The notes beneath the pieces are model-generated. The model did no database searches, had not been told where the DNA came from, and saw nothing but the letters and a program-made list of their open reading frames with translations. Positions 15,517 through 22,846 of a stretch of DNA of 22,889 bases are shown piece by piece. A program made the position numbers and the translations under genes. Source of the stretch: a virus; the IMG/VR virus record IMGVR_UViG_3300046535_001314, positions 1 to 22,889 of that record; one strand, 5' to 3'. Every line of letters starts with the position of its first letter. Position 1 is the stretch's first letter.

Positions 15517-16922
15517 GGAACTACCTTTCTGACTTCCCAGCAACAGGTCTGCATCGTGCTGGCGATCGCCCCGGCCGCCTTTGAGCCCAGCCTTAAATCT
15601 ATATAAATCTGGGTCACCGGGCCGGCAGGTATCGTGTATTCATCCGACAGCATCGGCACCCAATTCTTACCGCCCATCGGGTAGGTAATCCCGCCAGTCG
15701 TCGGGAACCCAGCTGCCGGGATGCCTTCAGGAGGTGTATCGAACGCCATATGATAGGAAATCACCGCGTTCGTCGTCACCGCGATAAACGGGTTCAATGC
15801 TGCAATATTCGTATTGGTTGCCCCCAAATTCACCCAGAACAACCCTCGTATCACGTCCCCTGTCACAAAATTACCCGGCGTCGACAGGACCACCTGCACA
15901 TCCAAATTCTGCGGCGACGTCATCGTTCCGCCCAGCACCGCCTGCAATGCCCGCACCCCGTTGGTCAGCGTCTGAACGCTCAACGCACAGGTCCCGGCCG
16001 CCGTCGTAAACGGGGTCGACGCCACCGAAAAACCGTTCGGGGTTTGACCGGTGCAGGTTCCGATCGCGCCCGCCGTCCCGGTCATCGCCGGGTTGAGGAC
16101 GTGATTGCCGCGGGGATTGTTGGTGGCGTCGTAGGCATCGCTCGCGGTCAGCTGCGGCGCCAGCCACGGTGGCGCCAGGGCGTTGACGGTCGCAGCAATC
16201 GCCGCCGCCATCGCGGAAGCGCCCAAGCTGGAGGGATGCACCCCGTCCGCCAGATAGCCGGCCAAAACCGCCCAGGTCGCGCTGGTCGGATCGGTCATCA
16301 CCGGGTCCAAATCCACCAGGTAATACCCGTCGCTACCCGAGCCGCGGGCAAACTCCCGCCGCCAGCTGTTGACGCACAACGCCTGCGCCGTCAGCGCCGC
16401 GTTCCACAGCAACCCCCCGCTACGCGGGAAGATCGTGGTGTCAACCACCGTCGTCCCCGCCGCCAGCAGGGTGTTCACAATCGCCCGCAAATTTGCCGTT
16501 ATCGCGCTGCAACCGGCGTTCCCGTTCACATCGTTGGTGCCGCCGTTCATCACCACCATGTCGCAGCCGGCAGCGGATACCGCACCGATTCGCGCCAGCA
16601 TCATCGTCGTCGTATCGCCGCTGACCCCAAAATTATTGGTTTGCGGCGACCGGTACACCCGATAGCCAGTGTATACGTTCAACCAAGTGCCGTAGGACTG
16701 GGAGGTTTGCGCCGAGTAGACGCCGGCGTTGACCGTATCCGACTGCGCGGTAATGCTGTCGCCGTATAAACAAAGTTTTTTTGCCTTCGCGCCGCTATAC
16801 GCGTTCAGCCCGGCACCACCCGTCCCCAGGCTTTTCACCACCGCGCCGGCGGGGGTGGCCAGCAGCTGGGCCAGCAGCAAAAAGCCGCCAAAAACCGCTG
16901 CGGCAATCCCTGGTTTCATCAT
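15513..16922 (-). CDS. Secreted SGNH/GDSL-family hydrolase with C-terminal beta domain
   Basis: This 469-residue protein has all SGNH blocks: Ser56 in CLYGDSITAQ, Gly102 in GVSGDT, Asn130 in NGGTNDV, and Asp226 and His229 in DGVHPSS. Residues 1-27 form a Sec-type signal peptide (MMKPGIAAAVFGGFLLLAQL, then LATPAGAVV). The enzyme core ends near 240. Residues about 245-469 are Gly/Thr-rich and beta-sandwich-like and could be a carbohydrate-binding or autonomous domain; a CC pair occurs near the end. The ATG at 16922 has GGGAG seven bases upstream. The open frame extends to 17309 only as a shadow of the next gene. The family cleaves esters, often acetyl groups on polysaccharides; the substrate here is unknown. 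Finding it exported from within a head gene operon is unusual. Confidence 0.85.
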   Translation of the reverse strand: MMKPGIAAAVFGGFLLLAQLLATPAGAVVKSLGTGGAGLNAYSGAKAKKLCLYGDSITAQSDTVNAGVYSAQTSQSYGTWLNVYTGYRVYRSPQTNNFGVSGDTTTMMLARIGAVSAAGCDMVVMNGGTNDVNGNAGCSAITANLRAIVNTLLAAGTTVVDTTIFPRSGGLLWNAALTAQALCVNSWRREFARGSGSDGYYLVDLDPVMTDPTSATWAVLAGYLADGVHPSSLGASAMAAAIAATVNALAPPWLAPQLTASDAYDATNNPRGNHVLNPAMTGTAGAIGTCTGQTPNGFSVASTPFTTAAGTCALSVQTLTNGVRALQAVLGGTMTSPQNLDVQVVLSTPGNFVTGDVIRGLFWVNLGATNTNIAALNPFIAVTTNAVISYHMAFDTPPEGIPAAGFPTTGGITYPMGGKNWVPMLSDEYTIPAGPVTQIYIDLRLGSKAAGAIASTMQTCCWEVRKVVP

Positions 16923-16962
16923 ATTCCGGCTCCCGGGGTCAGGTACAAAGCTCGCTAAAGCA

Positions 16963-17319
16963 TCACAAGCCGGTCCCCGGCGTGATGTAGAGCGTCGCGG
17001 TGCCGCTCGCGGTGATGCCGGCGAAGTAGGTCTGATTACAGCCGATAACCTCGACGGCCCCCGGCGCGACCGGGAGCGAGGCTGCAACCGTTGCCACGAC
17101 CGCGACGGTGCCGCATTCGACGAACACGGCGACAGTCCCGGCGTTGTAGAGGCGCACGTTCTGCGTGCCGCCCACCGCGGTCTGGATCTGCACCCGGCCG
17201 GTTGTCGCGGTGGCGGCCAGCGTGACGGTGGCAGCGCCATCGGTGCGGAACACTTGTTGCGCGCCGGCCGGCACCGCCAGCAGCAGCAGCAGCGTCGCGG
17301 CAATCGCAAATCGAAGCAT
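16963..17319 (-). CDS. Small secreted beta-rich protein
   Basis: This 118-residue protein has a clear Sec signal peptide: MLRFAIAATLLLLLAVPAGA with a likely cut after residue 20 (AGA|QQ). The mature part is Gly/Val/Thr-rich and predicted beta-sandwich, with two cysteines (C69 and C94) that could form a disulfide in the periplasm. The ATG has AAAGGA eight bases upstream. It lies 40 bases before the SGNH esterase gene, and the two probably form one exported unit. No lipobox is present at the cleavage site. I do not recognise a family. It resembles fragments of surface or pilus-like beta proteins only in composition. A binding partner or regulator of the esterase is a possibility, not shown by the sequence. 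Confidence 0.72.
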   Translation of the reverse strand: MLRFAIAATLLLLLAVPAGAQQVFRTDGAATVTLAATATTGRVQIQTAVGGTQNVRLYNAGTVAVFVECGTVAVVATVAASLPVAPGAVEVIGCNQTYFAGITASGTATLYITPGTGL

Positions 17320-17342
17320 CGGATGGTTCCTTTAGTGTGCCG

Positions 17343-17432
17343 CTAACAGCGCGATTGCCTTGTCGGGCGAGCGCCGCCCCACCCGAACATGCGGGCGAGC
17401 GGCGCCATTACTGGGGTTAGCCAGTTCGCCAT
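17343..17432 (-). pseudogene. Possible relic of a portal gene 5' end (29-codon ORF)
   Basis: Immediately after the stop of the proline-rich gene an ATG at 17432 opens a 29-codon frame whose protein begins MANWLTPVMAPLARMFGWGG and then stops at TAG. Compared with the portal start (NWLTRMLPWGRAAEG) the N-terminal NWLT and the later WG.A region correspond, with seven extra residues between. At DNA level 14 bases (17427-17414) match the portal copy in all but one base. I see no ribosome binding site of note. It may be a remnant left when the secreted-protein genes were inserted, or a very small real gene. The rest of the gap between 17320 and 17343 holds only the upstream ribosome binding site of the secreted protein. 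Confidence 0.4.
17414..17427 (-). repeat. Repeat copy of the portal 5' sequence in the relic ORF
   Basis: This copy, GAACTGGCTAACCC read on the minus strand, pairs with positions 15514-15501. The two copies have the same orientation and lie on either side of the segment carrying the two signal-peptide genes. Confidence 0.65.
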
Positions 17433-17717
17433 TTAGCGGGTGGCGTATCCCGGCCCGCGTTCGCCCGCCATCGCACGCTTCTTGGGCTCCGCTTTGACGC
17501 GCTGCCCGGCCGGCGCCGAGGCGTCGTATTCGCCGAGCTTGATGGCGTCGGCCTCCTCCTGCGTCGGCGTCGGAGTTTCCGGCGGTGTCGAGATCCGCTC
17601 GGCAATTTCTTTGTCGGTCCGCTCGCGCTGCTCGGTGTCAGTTGCCGGGTCAGCAGGTGCGGGCTGCGGCTGCGGCGCGGGCCGCGGTTCCGGCGGTGTG
17701 TGACTGGTCGTTGCCAT
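17433..17717 (-). CDS. Proline-rich acidic hypothetical protein
   Basis: This protein of 94 residues starts at ATG 17717, which sits nine bases from an AGGAG. An ATG two codons upstream (17723) is closer to that site and also possible. The N-terminal third is a proline/alanine run (PPEPRPAPQPQPAPADPA). The middle is acidic and likely helical (TEQRERTDKEIAERI and QEEADAIKLGEY), and the tail is basic (VKAEPKKRAMAGERG). There is no signal peptide. It lies between the Ig-like gene and the portal relic in the capsid-portal interval. It is likely a disordered structural or linker protein, but I do not recognise the family. Confidence 0.6.
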   Translation of the reverse strand: MATTSHTPPEPRPAPQPQPAPADPATDTEQRERTDKEIAERISTPPETPTPTQEEADAIKLGEYDASAPAGQRVKAEPKKRAMAGERGPGYATR

Positions 17718-17737
17718 TGTCATACTCTCCTCAAGCT

Positions 17738-18160
17738 TCAAGGGATCGTCACGGCATTTGACGGCGGCGCCGCGGTCGATCCGTTGGCGTTGGTCGCCGT
17801 CACAATGCAAACAATGGTGTGGCCCGCATCGCCGGCAGCAACGACGTAATCCGGCCCGGTGGCGGCCGTCGCCACGCCGTCGGATTGCCAGGAATAGGAA
17901 TAGGCGGCAGGCTCCCCGCCCATCCCGGTCCAGTTACCCATCGTGCAATTGAGCGTGCCTCCGACCTCGGCCGCGCCACCGACATAGGGCACGTCCTTGT
18001 TCTGCGGCGGCAGCAGCGGGTCGATGTCGTCGGCGTCGGCGCCGTGCACCTTTGCCTTGAGGTAATCCGCCCGCGCCTGGGTCGGCGCCGGCGCGCCTTC
18101 GGGTTCCGGGTCGCCTTCGCGATACCGCGGCACCGTGCGTTCGGGTGTTCTGGTTTGCAT
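17738..18160 (-). CDS. Ig-like domain protein, possible head decoration
   Basis: This 140-residue protein starts at ATG 18160 with a good AGGGAG site six bases upstream. Residues 1-60 are charged and Pro-rich (RTPERTVPRYREGDPEPEGA), with no signal peptide. Residues about 61-140 form a single Ig-like domain: GGTLNCTMGNWTG, then YSYSWQSDGVA, then DAGHTIVCIVTATNANGS. The two cysteines (in LNCTM and IVCIV) lie where an Ig disulfide pair would be, and the tryptophans are in the usual core positions. It lies 9 bases from the HNH gene. Surface-exposed Ig-like domains are often added to phage capsids and tails, where they help weak binding to cell-surface sugars, so a decoration role is plausible but unproven. 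Confidence 0.68.
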   Translation of the reverse strand: MQTRTPERTVPRYREGDPEPEGAPAPTQARADYLKAKVHGADADDIDPLLPPQNKDVPYVGGAAEVGGTLNCTMGNWTGMGGEPAAYSYSWQSDGVATAATGPDYVVAAGDAGHTIVCIVTATNANGSTAAPPSNAVTIP

Positions 18161-18169
18161 ATTGTCTCC

Positions 18170-18883
18170 CTAAAGCAGCAACCCGAGCTCTCGGGCATAA
18201 TCAATCGGGTCTTGCGCGTTTTTCTTCTGGTTGCACGGTTCGCAAAGGTACTGAAGATTAGCCCGGCCATTCGACCCACCCCGCGATAGTGGGATGATGT
18301 GGTCAACTTGCTTCCGAACCTTTCGTAGATTTGCGCGGCAATAAGCGCAGCGGTGTTTCTGCACTCGTAAAATCTCGTCGAGGTCCGCCTTCGTGTGCTG
18401 GTCTGGCGACCCCATTTCGCGAGCGCGGCGCCGGGCACGGGCGAGGCGGAACGCCTCTCGCGATCTCTCGCGGTTTTCCTGGTGCCATTTGCGTGATCGC
18501 TCGATGAGCTTCTGCCGGTTCGCTTCGTAGTATTTCCGCATGCTGGCACGGCGTGCTTCTTTGTGTTTTTGATAGTCGCGCTTTGCCCATATCGCCGCTT
18601 TCCTCTTATCTGGCGGCTTGTATGGTTTGGCTTTTTCTCTTTGTCGAGACGCCGCCACCTTCTCGGGGTTGTTTTCTTTCCATCGGCGCTTGCTTTCACG
18701 GTCGCGCGCAACATCTCGCTTTGTGCGATACCAAAAGCGGCCACGCTCGTTATTGCAGACCCAGCACGTCCAATTCTTGACATTTCGGCGCGCGATATGC
18801 CCGCGCAGGCAGGGTTTCCCGGTGAAATAGGATGTGAGCCCTTGCGCTATGGCCTCGGCGCGCGAAATGATCTCGTCAGCCAT
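18170..18883 (-). CDS. HNH endonuclease (free-standing, homing-type)
   Basis: This 237-residue protein is made from an ATG with a strong GGGAGG eight bases upstream. A putative zinc motif lies at the N-terminus (CLRGH at 25-29 with CWVC at 40-43). A long, very basic helical linker (50-160, rich in Arg and Lys) suits DNA binding. The HNH core is at 179-220: CAYC at 179-182, VDHIIPLSRGG with Asp194/His195, and NLQYLCEPCNQKK with the second CxxC at 214-217. The last two are the catalytic and metal elements. Its DNA is richer in A+T than the neighbouring genes, and it sits alone between capsid and accessory genes, as expected of a mobile free-standing endonuclease. A packaging-assisting nuclease is the alternative. 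Confidence 0.85.
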   Translation of the reverse strand: MADEIISRAEAIAQGLTSYFTGKPCLRGHIARRNVKNWTCWVCNNERGRFWYRTKRDVARDRESKRRWKENNPEKVAASRQREKAKPYKPPDKRKAAIWAKRDYQKHKEARRASMRKYYEANRQKLIERSRKWHQENRERSREAFRLARARRRAREMGSPDQHTKADLDEILRVQKHRCAYCRANLRKVRKQVDHIIPLSRGGSNGRANLQYLCEPCNQKKNAQDPIDYARELGLLL

Positions 18884-18915
18884 TCTACGATCCTCCCGTG
18901 ATCGTTGGTGGTTAG

Positions 18916-18948
18916 AACCGGCGGCGTGCTTCCAACACGTCGCCGGTT
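18916..18948 (-). promoter_or_regulatory. Inverted repeat (stem-loop) between capsid and HNH genes
   Basis: In the 75-base gap after the capsid stop, AACCGGCG (18916-18923) is the exact complement of CGCCGGTT (18941-18948). Inside, CGTG pairs with CACG around a 7-base loop, with one mismatch (A against C in the minus-strand RNA). The late-operon transcript would carry this hairpin directly after the capsid gene. It is not followed by a U run, so it is not a classical terminator; RNA stabilisation or attenuation is possible. The rest of the gap holds the HNH ribosome binding site. Confidence 0.6.
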
Positions 18949-18958
18949 TGTACTTATA

Positions 18959-20896
18959 TTATCCCCACGAAATACCCGAACCGATAAACTGGACCATTCC
19001 CGGCCGCCGCATCGCCCAATTGATATTCGCGATCATGCGAATCGCGATCTGCGCGGTCTGGAACATGCTTTGCGTCGGCGTCGCCAGCACGCCACTGCCC
19101 TGCGCGCCGCTCGCGATATTCAGCGGCGTGGTGTCCTCCATGTGGATCGTTGCCACCTCGGACACTTCGAATTCCGGCGCCCCGCTGACACTGACGAAAT
19201 CGGCGGCGTCGATCATGTAGACCGCACCGGCTGTGATGCTGGTGCTGACGATCACCGAAAACATATCGGTGAATTGCGTTGACCAGCCGAATGGCGCACC
19301 CGGCGGCCCCGGAGCGAACAGCAGCTGATTGCGCTGCGCCGGGTTCATCAACATCACCAGCTTGCGGCCGGCGTTGACGGCATAAAATGGCGCCGTGAGC
19401 TTGCCCAAATCGCCGAGGAATGCGGCGTATCCGCCGCCCGCGGTCGCGGTCAGCGTTGAAACACCATTGGTCAACCCCGCCGGCCGCGTCGTCGATACCG
19501 CCACGTTGTCCAACAACAAAGCGTCGACGTTGATCTGCGTATCGGCGACGATGCTGTCGCGGATCAGCGTCTCGATGTCGGGGTTGCTGTACATCGCGAT
19601 TTCCCGGCTAAACACCGAGATGCCGCCGACCTTGTGCGGATAGAGCGTGATCGCGGTGGTGCCGAGGCGACGCACCGGGATCGGCGCCGACTCCGCGACG
19701 AACGCGCCGCCGATCGAGGGCGTGGTGGTGCGCGACGGGATTTTTATCGCCCCGGCATTCGGGCCGAAGGTCAAAGCGATGCCCATCCCCGACAGTTGCG
19801 GAAAGACCATGTTCGGCATCAGGGTGTTGACGAATTCCCCCTGCGCAAGCTGCACCAGTTCCGCCGCCCAGCCGGCCGTGGTCGTCGTGGCGCCGGCGAT
19901 CGCCGCGCGGGTGACGACCGCAGTCGGCTCATGGTCCGGATAGCGTTCCGCCAGCACCTGGTCGATCGACACCCCGCGCACATATGCAGAGAATTTGGCG
20001 GCAATGGCGCGCAAGTAGAGATCGCTCGGCTTGATCTCCTTGGTCGGCATGCCGAGCGGTCGGCGGCTCAGCGCCGGGCCCCCGTTATGGCCCATGCCAG
20101 GCGGCAAGATTTCTTGCGGCGGCTGTTGCTGCACGGTGCGCAGGCCGAGGCGGCGCTCGCTTTCCTGCAAGCTCGCCAGCCGGGTTTCCTGCTCGTCGAT
20201 CTCGGCGAACAGCCCCTTGGCGATCTCGACGTCGTGCTCGGGGTCGTGAGTGTGCTCGGCCAATTGGTCACGCGCCGCGTTGAGCCGCGCCTGCCGGTCT
20301 TCGATCTGTCGCGAAATTGAAAGGTCCATTGGGGTTGCCCTCGATTTGGGCTGCGTCACGGCTTGCCCGCCGGTTGTCGCCATGCGCCTGCGCCCCAAAT
20401 CGGCATGCCCGCCGAAGGCCAGTTGCAAGGTGTCGTCGCTGATGTTGAGAGACTTCGCGATCTGCAGCGCCGCCGGGTTGGCCGGCACGCTGACGATCGA
20501 GGTTTCGAGGAGCTCCTGCCGGGTGTAGCGGGTGCCGGCAAGGGGTCGCTTCGGGTCGATCGGCTCGGATTCGACGCCGAGAAAGCCAACTGATGTGGCG
20601 CGCAGGATGTCCTGCTCGATGAGGCTGAGGATCTCGTCGACTCGCTGGCTGGTGCCCTTCGCCGCCGGCACGAGGTCCGCCACCAGGCGCTCGCCCTCGA
20701 CCCGGATATTGGCCCACTTGCCAATGGGTGCATTCGGGCTGTGGTTGAACAGCGCGATCGGGTTGCGCTGGAATTGATCCAACAGCCAGCCGTCGGGCTC
20801 GATGATGTCGCCGTAGCGGTCGACGGTGGCGTCGCTGAGGACATAGGTCAGCGACCCGTCCACCTTGCCGGCGGCGGTTTTGCGTAGCAGGGCCAT
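18959..20896 (-). CDS. Fused HK97-like prohead protease and major capsid protein
   Basis: This single 645-residue ORF starts at the ATG at 20896, preceded by GGGGAA; longer readings are Arg-rich shadow. Residues 1-165 form an S78-type prohead protease: DATVDRYGDIIEPDGW, then LFNHSP with His52, PIGKW, LRATSVGFLG with Ser102, and ETSIVSVPANP. Residues about 190-260 are charged and helical and should be the scaffold (delta) domain (RLASLQESERRLG). Residues 290-645 are the HK97-fold capsid: SDLYLRAIAAKFSAYVRG, IKIPSRTTTPSIGGAFVAES, VGGISVFSREI, MNPAQRNQLLFAP and IRMIANINWAMRRPGMVQFI. In HK97 these are separate genes. An internal ATG at 20329 (residue 190) has GAGGG eight bases upstream and might yield separate capsid. 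Confidence 0.9.
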   Translation of the reverse strand: MALLRKTAAGKVDGSLTYVLSDATVDRYGDIIEPDGWLLDQFQRNPIALFNHSPNAPIGKWANIRVEGERLVADLVPAAKGTSQRVDEILSLIEQDILRATSVGFLGVESEPIDPKRPLAGTRYTRQELLETSIVSVPANPAALQIAKSLNISDDTLQLAFGGHADLGRRRMATTGGQAVTQPKSRATPMDLSISRQIEDRQARLNAARDQLAEHTHDPEHDVEIAKGLFAEIDEQETRLASLQESERRLGLRTVQQQPPQEILPPGMGHNGGPALSRRPLGMPTKEIKPSDLYLRAIAAKFSAYVRGVSIDQVLAERYPDHEPTAVVTRAAIAGATTTTAGWAAELVQLAQGEFVNTLMPNMVFPQLSGMGIALTFGPNAGAIKIPSRTTTPSIGGAFVAESAPIPVRRLGTTAITLYPHKVGGISVFSREIAMYSNPDIETLIRDSIVADTQINVDALLLDNVAVSTTRPAGLTNGVSTLTATAGGGYAAFLGDLGKLTAPFYAVNAGRKLVMLMNPAQRNQLLFAPGPPGAPFGWSTQFTDMFSVIVSTSITAGAVYMIDAADFVSVSGAPEFEVSEVATIHMEDTTPLNIASGAQGSGVLATPTQSMFQTAQIAIRMIANINWAMRRPGMVQFIGSGISWG

Positions 20897-20919
20897 AGGT
20901 ATTTCCCCGTATAGGGCCG

Positions 20920-22485
20920 TCAGACCACCATCGACATGATGTCGAGCGGTTCTTCGGCCTCGGCGGCGGCCGCACCGCGGGCCATCGTCAATGCCACCAT
21001 CCCGTCGATGCGGCCGGCGGCACGCGCCTTGTCGAGCTTGCGGTTGCCCGCCGGATCGGTCTTGGTGACGGCATTCGCCGCGCACATCGTCAGCACCGGA
21101 TGACTGCCGTGGGCCAGCTTGGCGTTGAGCAGATCGCTTTCGAGCTCACGCAAGGCCGGCGACATCGACTGCACGCCCTGCCCGAATTCGACAAAGCGGC
21201 TATCGAGGTCGGCGTCGCTGAAGCCCGCCTTTACCAGCCACGGGCGCAAGTGCTTCCAGCCCCAACGGTCGAAGGCCAACTTTTGCACGTCGTAGCGCTG
21301 GAAGACGTCGCGCAGGTATTCGGCGACAAACTCGTATTCGATGCTCTTGCCCGGCGCGGCTTCGAGATATCCCTCTTTGTGCCACTGGTCGTAAGGCACC
21401 CGGTCGGCGCGGGCCTTCAGTGCCAACCCGTCGCCCGGCAGCCAGAATGTCGGGTGGCATTGCCATATCCCGTCCACTTCGCCGAGCAGCACCAATGCCG
21501 TCAGATCCGACACCGACGACAGGTCGAGCCCGCCATAGACCGGCGTTCCGTCGATCGGCAGCGCCTCCGCACCGCACGCCGCCCATACACTGGCGCTGAC
21601 AAACGGGTTGTTCGCATCGACCCGCTGGTTCAGCACCAGGTTGCGGAATTCCGCTTCGCGGCTCGGCATGCGCCGCGCGTCCTCGGCCATCGACAGGACT
21701 TCTGTCGAATTCAGGAAATCGCCAAAGGCCGGGTTTGCGGCGCGGATTGCCTCTTCGCCAAACGGGTCGAGGTCTTCGTCGGCGGTGTAGAGCTTGACTA
21801 CAACTCGCGGGTCGTGCCCCGCCAGCGCATCATCGATCAGCACCGACAAGAGATCCGCGTCGGTCGGCGCTTGGGTTGAAATGATGATGCTGAGCGGATC
21901 GTCCTGCGCCCCGGTCGCTGTTTCCAGCGCTTCATACAAGGTGCTGCGCGGGCCTCTTACTTGGCCGAGCTCGTCGTGAACGATGAACCGCGGGTTAAGC
22001 CCGAAGGCGGTCGTCGCTTCCGCAGACAGCGCTTTGTAGAAGGTGCCGAGCTCGGGATAGAGAATTTCCTTTGCGGTTTGGCGAATCTGAATGAACGGAT
22101 GTAGTTCCGGTGATAGCCGCACGCATTGCGCCGCCAGGTCGAACAACAATCCCGCCTGATCCCTCGATTGCGCCGCACTGTACATCCGCGAGTTGGCCTG
22201 CGCTTCCGGCCCGCATAGGTGCAATAGCAACAGGAACGCAGAGAGCGCCGTCTTGCCGTTCTTCCTGCCGAAGCTGAGGATCGCTCGGCGCGTACCGTGC
22301 GGGTTGTCGTAGATCGCTCGTATCGCCTCGCGCTGCCATTCGCGCAGCACTACACGCTTGCCAACCATGTCCGCGCGCCCGCTCGGTACGCGGCAGCACT
22401 CCTCGATCCACGCAATGGCGCGCTCACCCCGCGTGCGTTCGCGTGTGCGGGCTACTGACGACTGCAAGCGGCTTCTTGTTGCCAT
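20920..22485 (-). CDS. terL: Terminase large subunit
   Basis: This 521-residue packaging motor has both the ATPase and nuclease domains. The Walker A motif is GRKNGKT (73-79) and Walker B is FIVHDE (167-172), followed by a STQAP coupling motif (203-207). The RNase H-like nuclease carries Asp321 in GGLDLSS, Asp406 in AFDRWGW and Asp494 in GRIDGMVALTMA. It packages DNA from a procapsid via the portal. The ATG at 22485 lies inside the small-subunit gene (62-base overlap) without a good ribosome binding site, so it is likely coupled. All key residues are present, so the enzyme should be active. It ends 23 bases before the capsid fusion gene. Confidence 0.93.
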   Translation of the reverse strand: MATRSRLQSSVARTRERTRGERAIAWIEECCRVPSGRADMVGKRVVLREWQREAIRAIYDNPHGTRRAILSFGRKNGKTALSAFLLLLHLCGPEAQANSRMYSAAQSRDQAGLLFDLAAQCVRLSPELHPFIQIRQTAKEILYPELGTFYKALSAEATTAFGLNPRFIVHDELGQVRGPRSTLYEALETATGAQDDPLSIIISTQAPTDADLLSVLIDDALAGHDPRVVVKLYTADEDLDPFGEEAIRAANPAFGDFLNSTEVLSMAEDARRMPSREAEFRNLVLNQRVDANNPFVSASVWAACGAEALPIDGTPVYGGLDLSSVSDLTALVLLGEVDGIWQCHPTFWLPGDGLALKARADRVPYDQWHKEGYLEAAPGKSIEYEFVAEYLRDVFQRYDVQKLAFDRWGWKHLRPWLVKAGFSDADLDSRFVEFGQGVQSMSPALRELESDLLNAKLAHGSHPVLTMCAANAVTKTDPAGNRKLDKARAAGRIDGMVALTMARGAAAAEAEEPLDIMSMVV

Positions 22486-22834
22486 TGTGGTTTATCAGTG
22501 ATTGCGGGGTCAGGCGCAGCGATACCGACAGCTTGCGCACCTGTTCAGTCTCGGCCCGTTGATGGACGAGCAGTGCCAACAACGCTGCGTGGTTGCGTGC
22601 GTAACGCACCATCCGTGCGATGCGATCAGTAGCAGCGACGTGCCGACATAGCTGGGTCAGCACCGGGATTGCCCCCGCATCGAACCAATCGGCAGGGTGA
22701 CCATCGACGATTGCCACCCATACCGCTGCCTGCTCGAGGTCGAGGCAGTCGGGTGGCTGCAGCCGCTCGATGCGCTCAAGGCGCGACGGGACGATCGACA
22801 ACGAGGCAGCCGACTTGCGACCGTTCTGTCTCAT
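22424..22834 (-). CDS. Terminase small subunit-like protein
   Basis: This 136-residue protein precedes and overlaps the large terminase subunit and is the likely DNA-recognition partner. The pattern resembles P27-type small subunits: QPPDCLDLEQAAVWVAIVD, a middle helix (IPVLTQLCRHVAATDRIARM), then EQVRKLSVSLRLTPQSLINH before a disordered tail (KPLAVVSSPHTRTHAG). The N-terminus is basic. No strong ribosome binding site precedes the ATG at 22834; instead a run of nine cytosines (minus-strand sense) lies about 13 bases upstream. The family is assigned by position and pattern, not by a full motif. Confidence 0.7.
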   Translation of the reverse strand: MRQNGRKSAASLSIVPSRLERIERLQPPDCLDLEQAAVWVAIVDGHPADWFDAGAIPVLTQLCRHVAATDRIARMVRYARNHAALLALLVHQRAETEQVRKLSVSLRLTPQSLINHNGNKKPLAVVSSPHTRTHAG

Positions 22835-22846
22835 GGCATCAAACCA

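Noticed and set aside
16923-17309. Upstream extension of the SGNH hydrolase frame
   Set aside because: The extra 129 residues are Arg/Pro/Ser-rich and overlap the secreted small protein. The signal peptide and ribosome binding site mark the start at 16922.
18950-18985. TATAAG-like sequence near the capsid stop as a promoter for the HNH gene
   Set aside because: No matching -35 element is visible at the right distance, and the A+T-rich spot coincides with the stop codon region.
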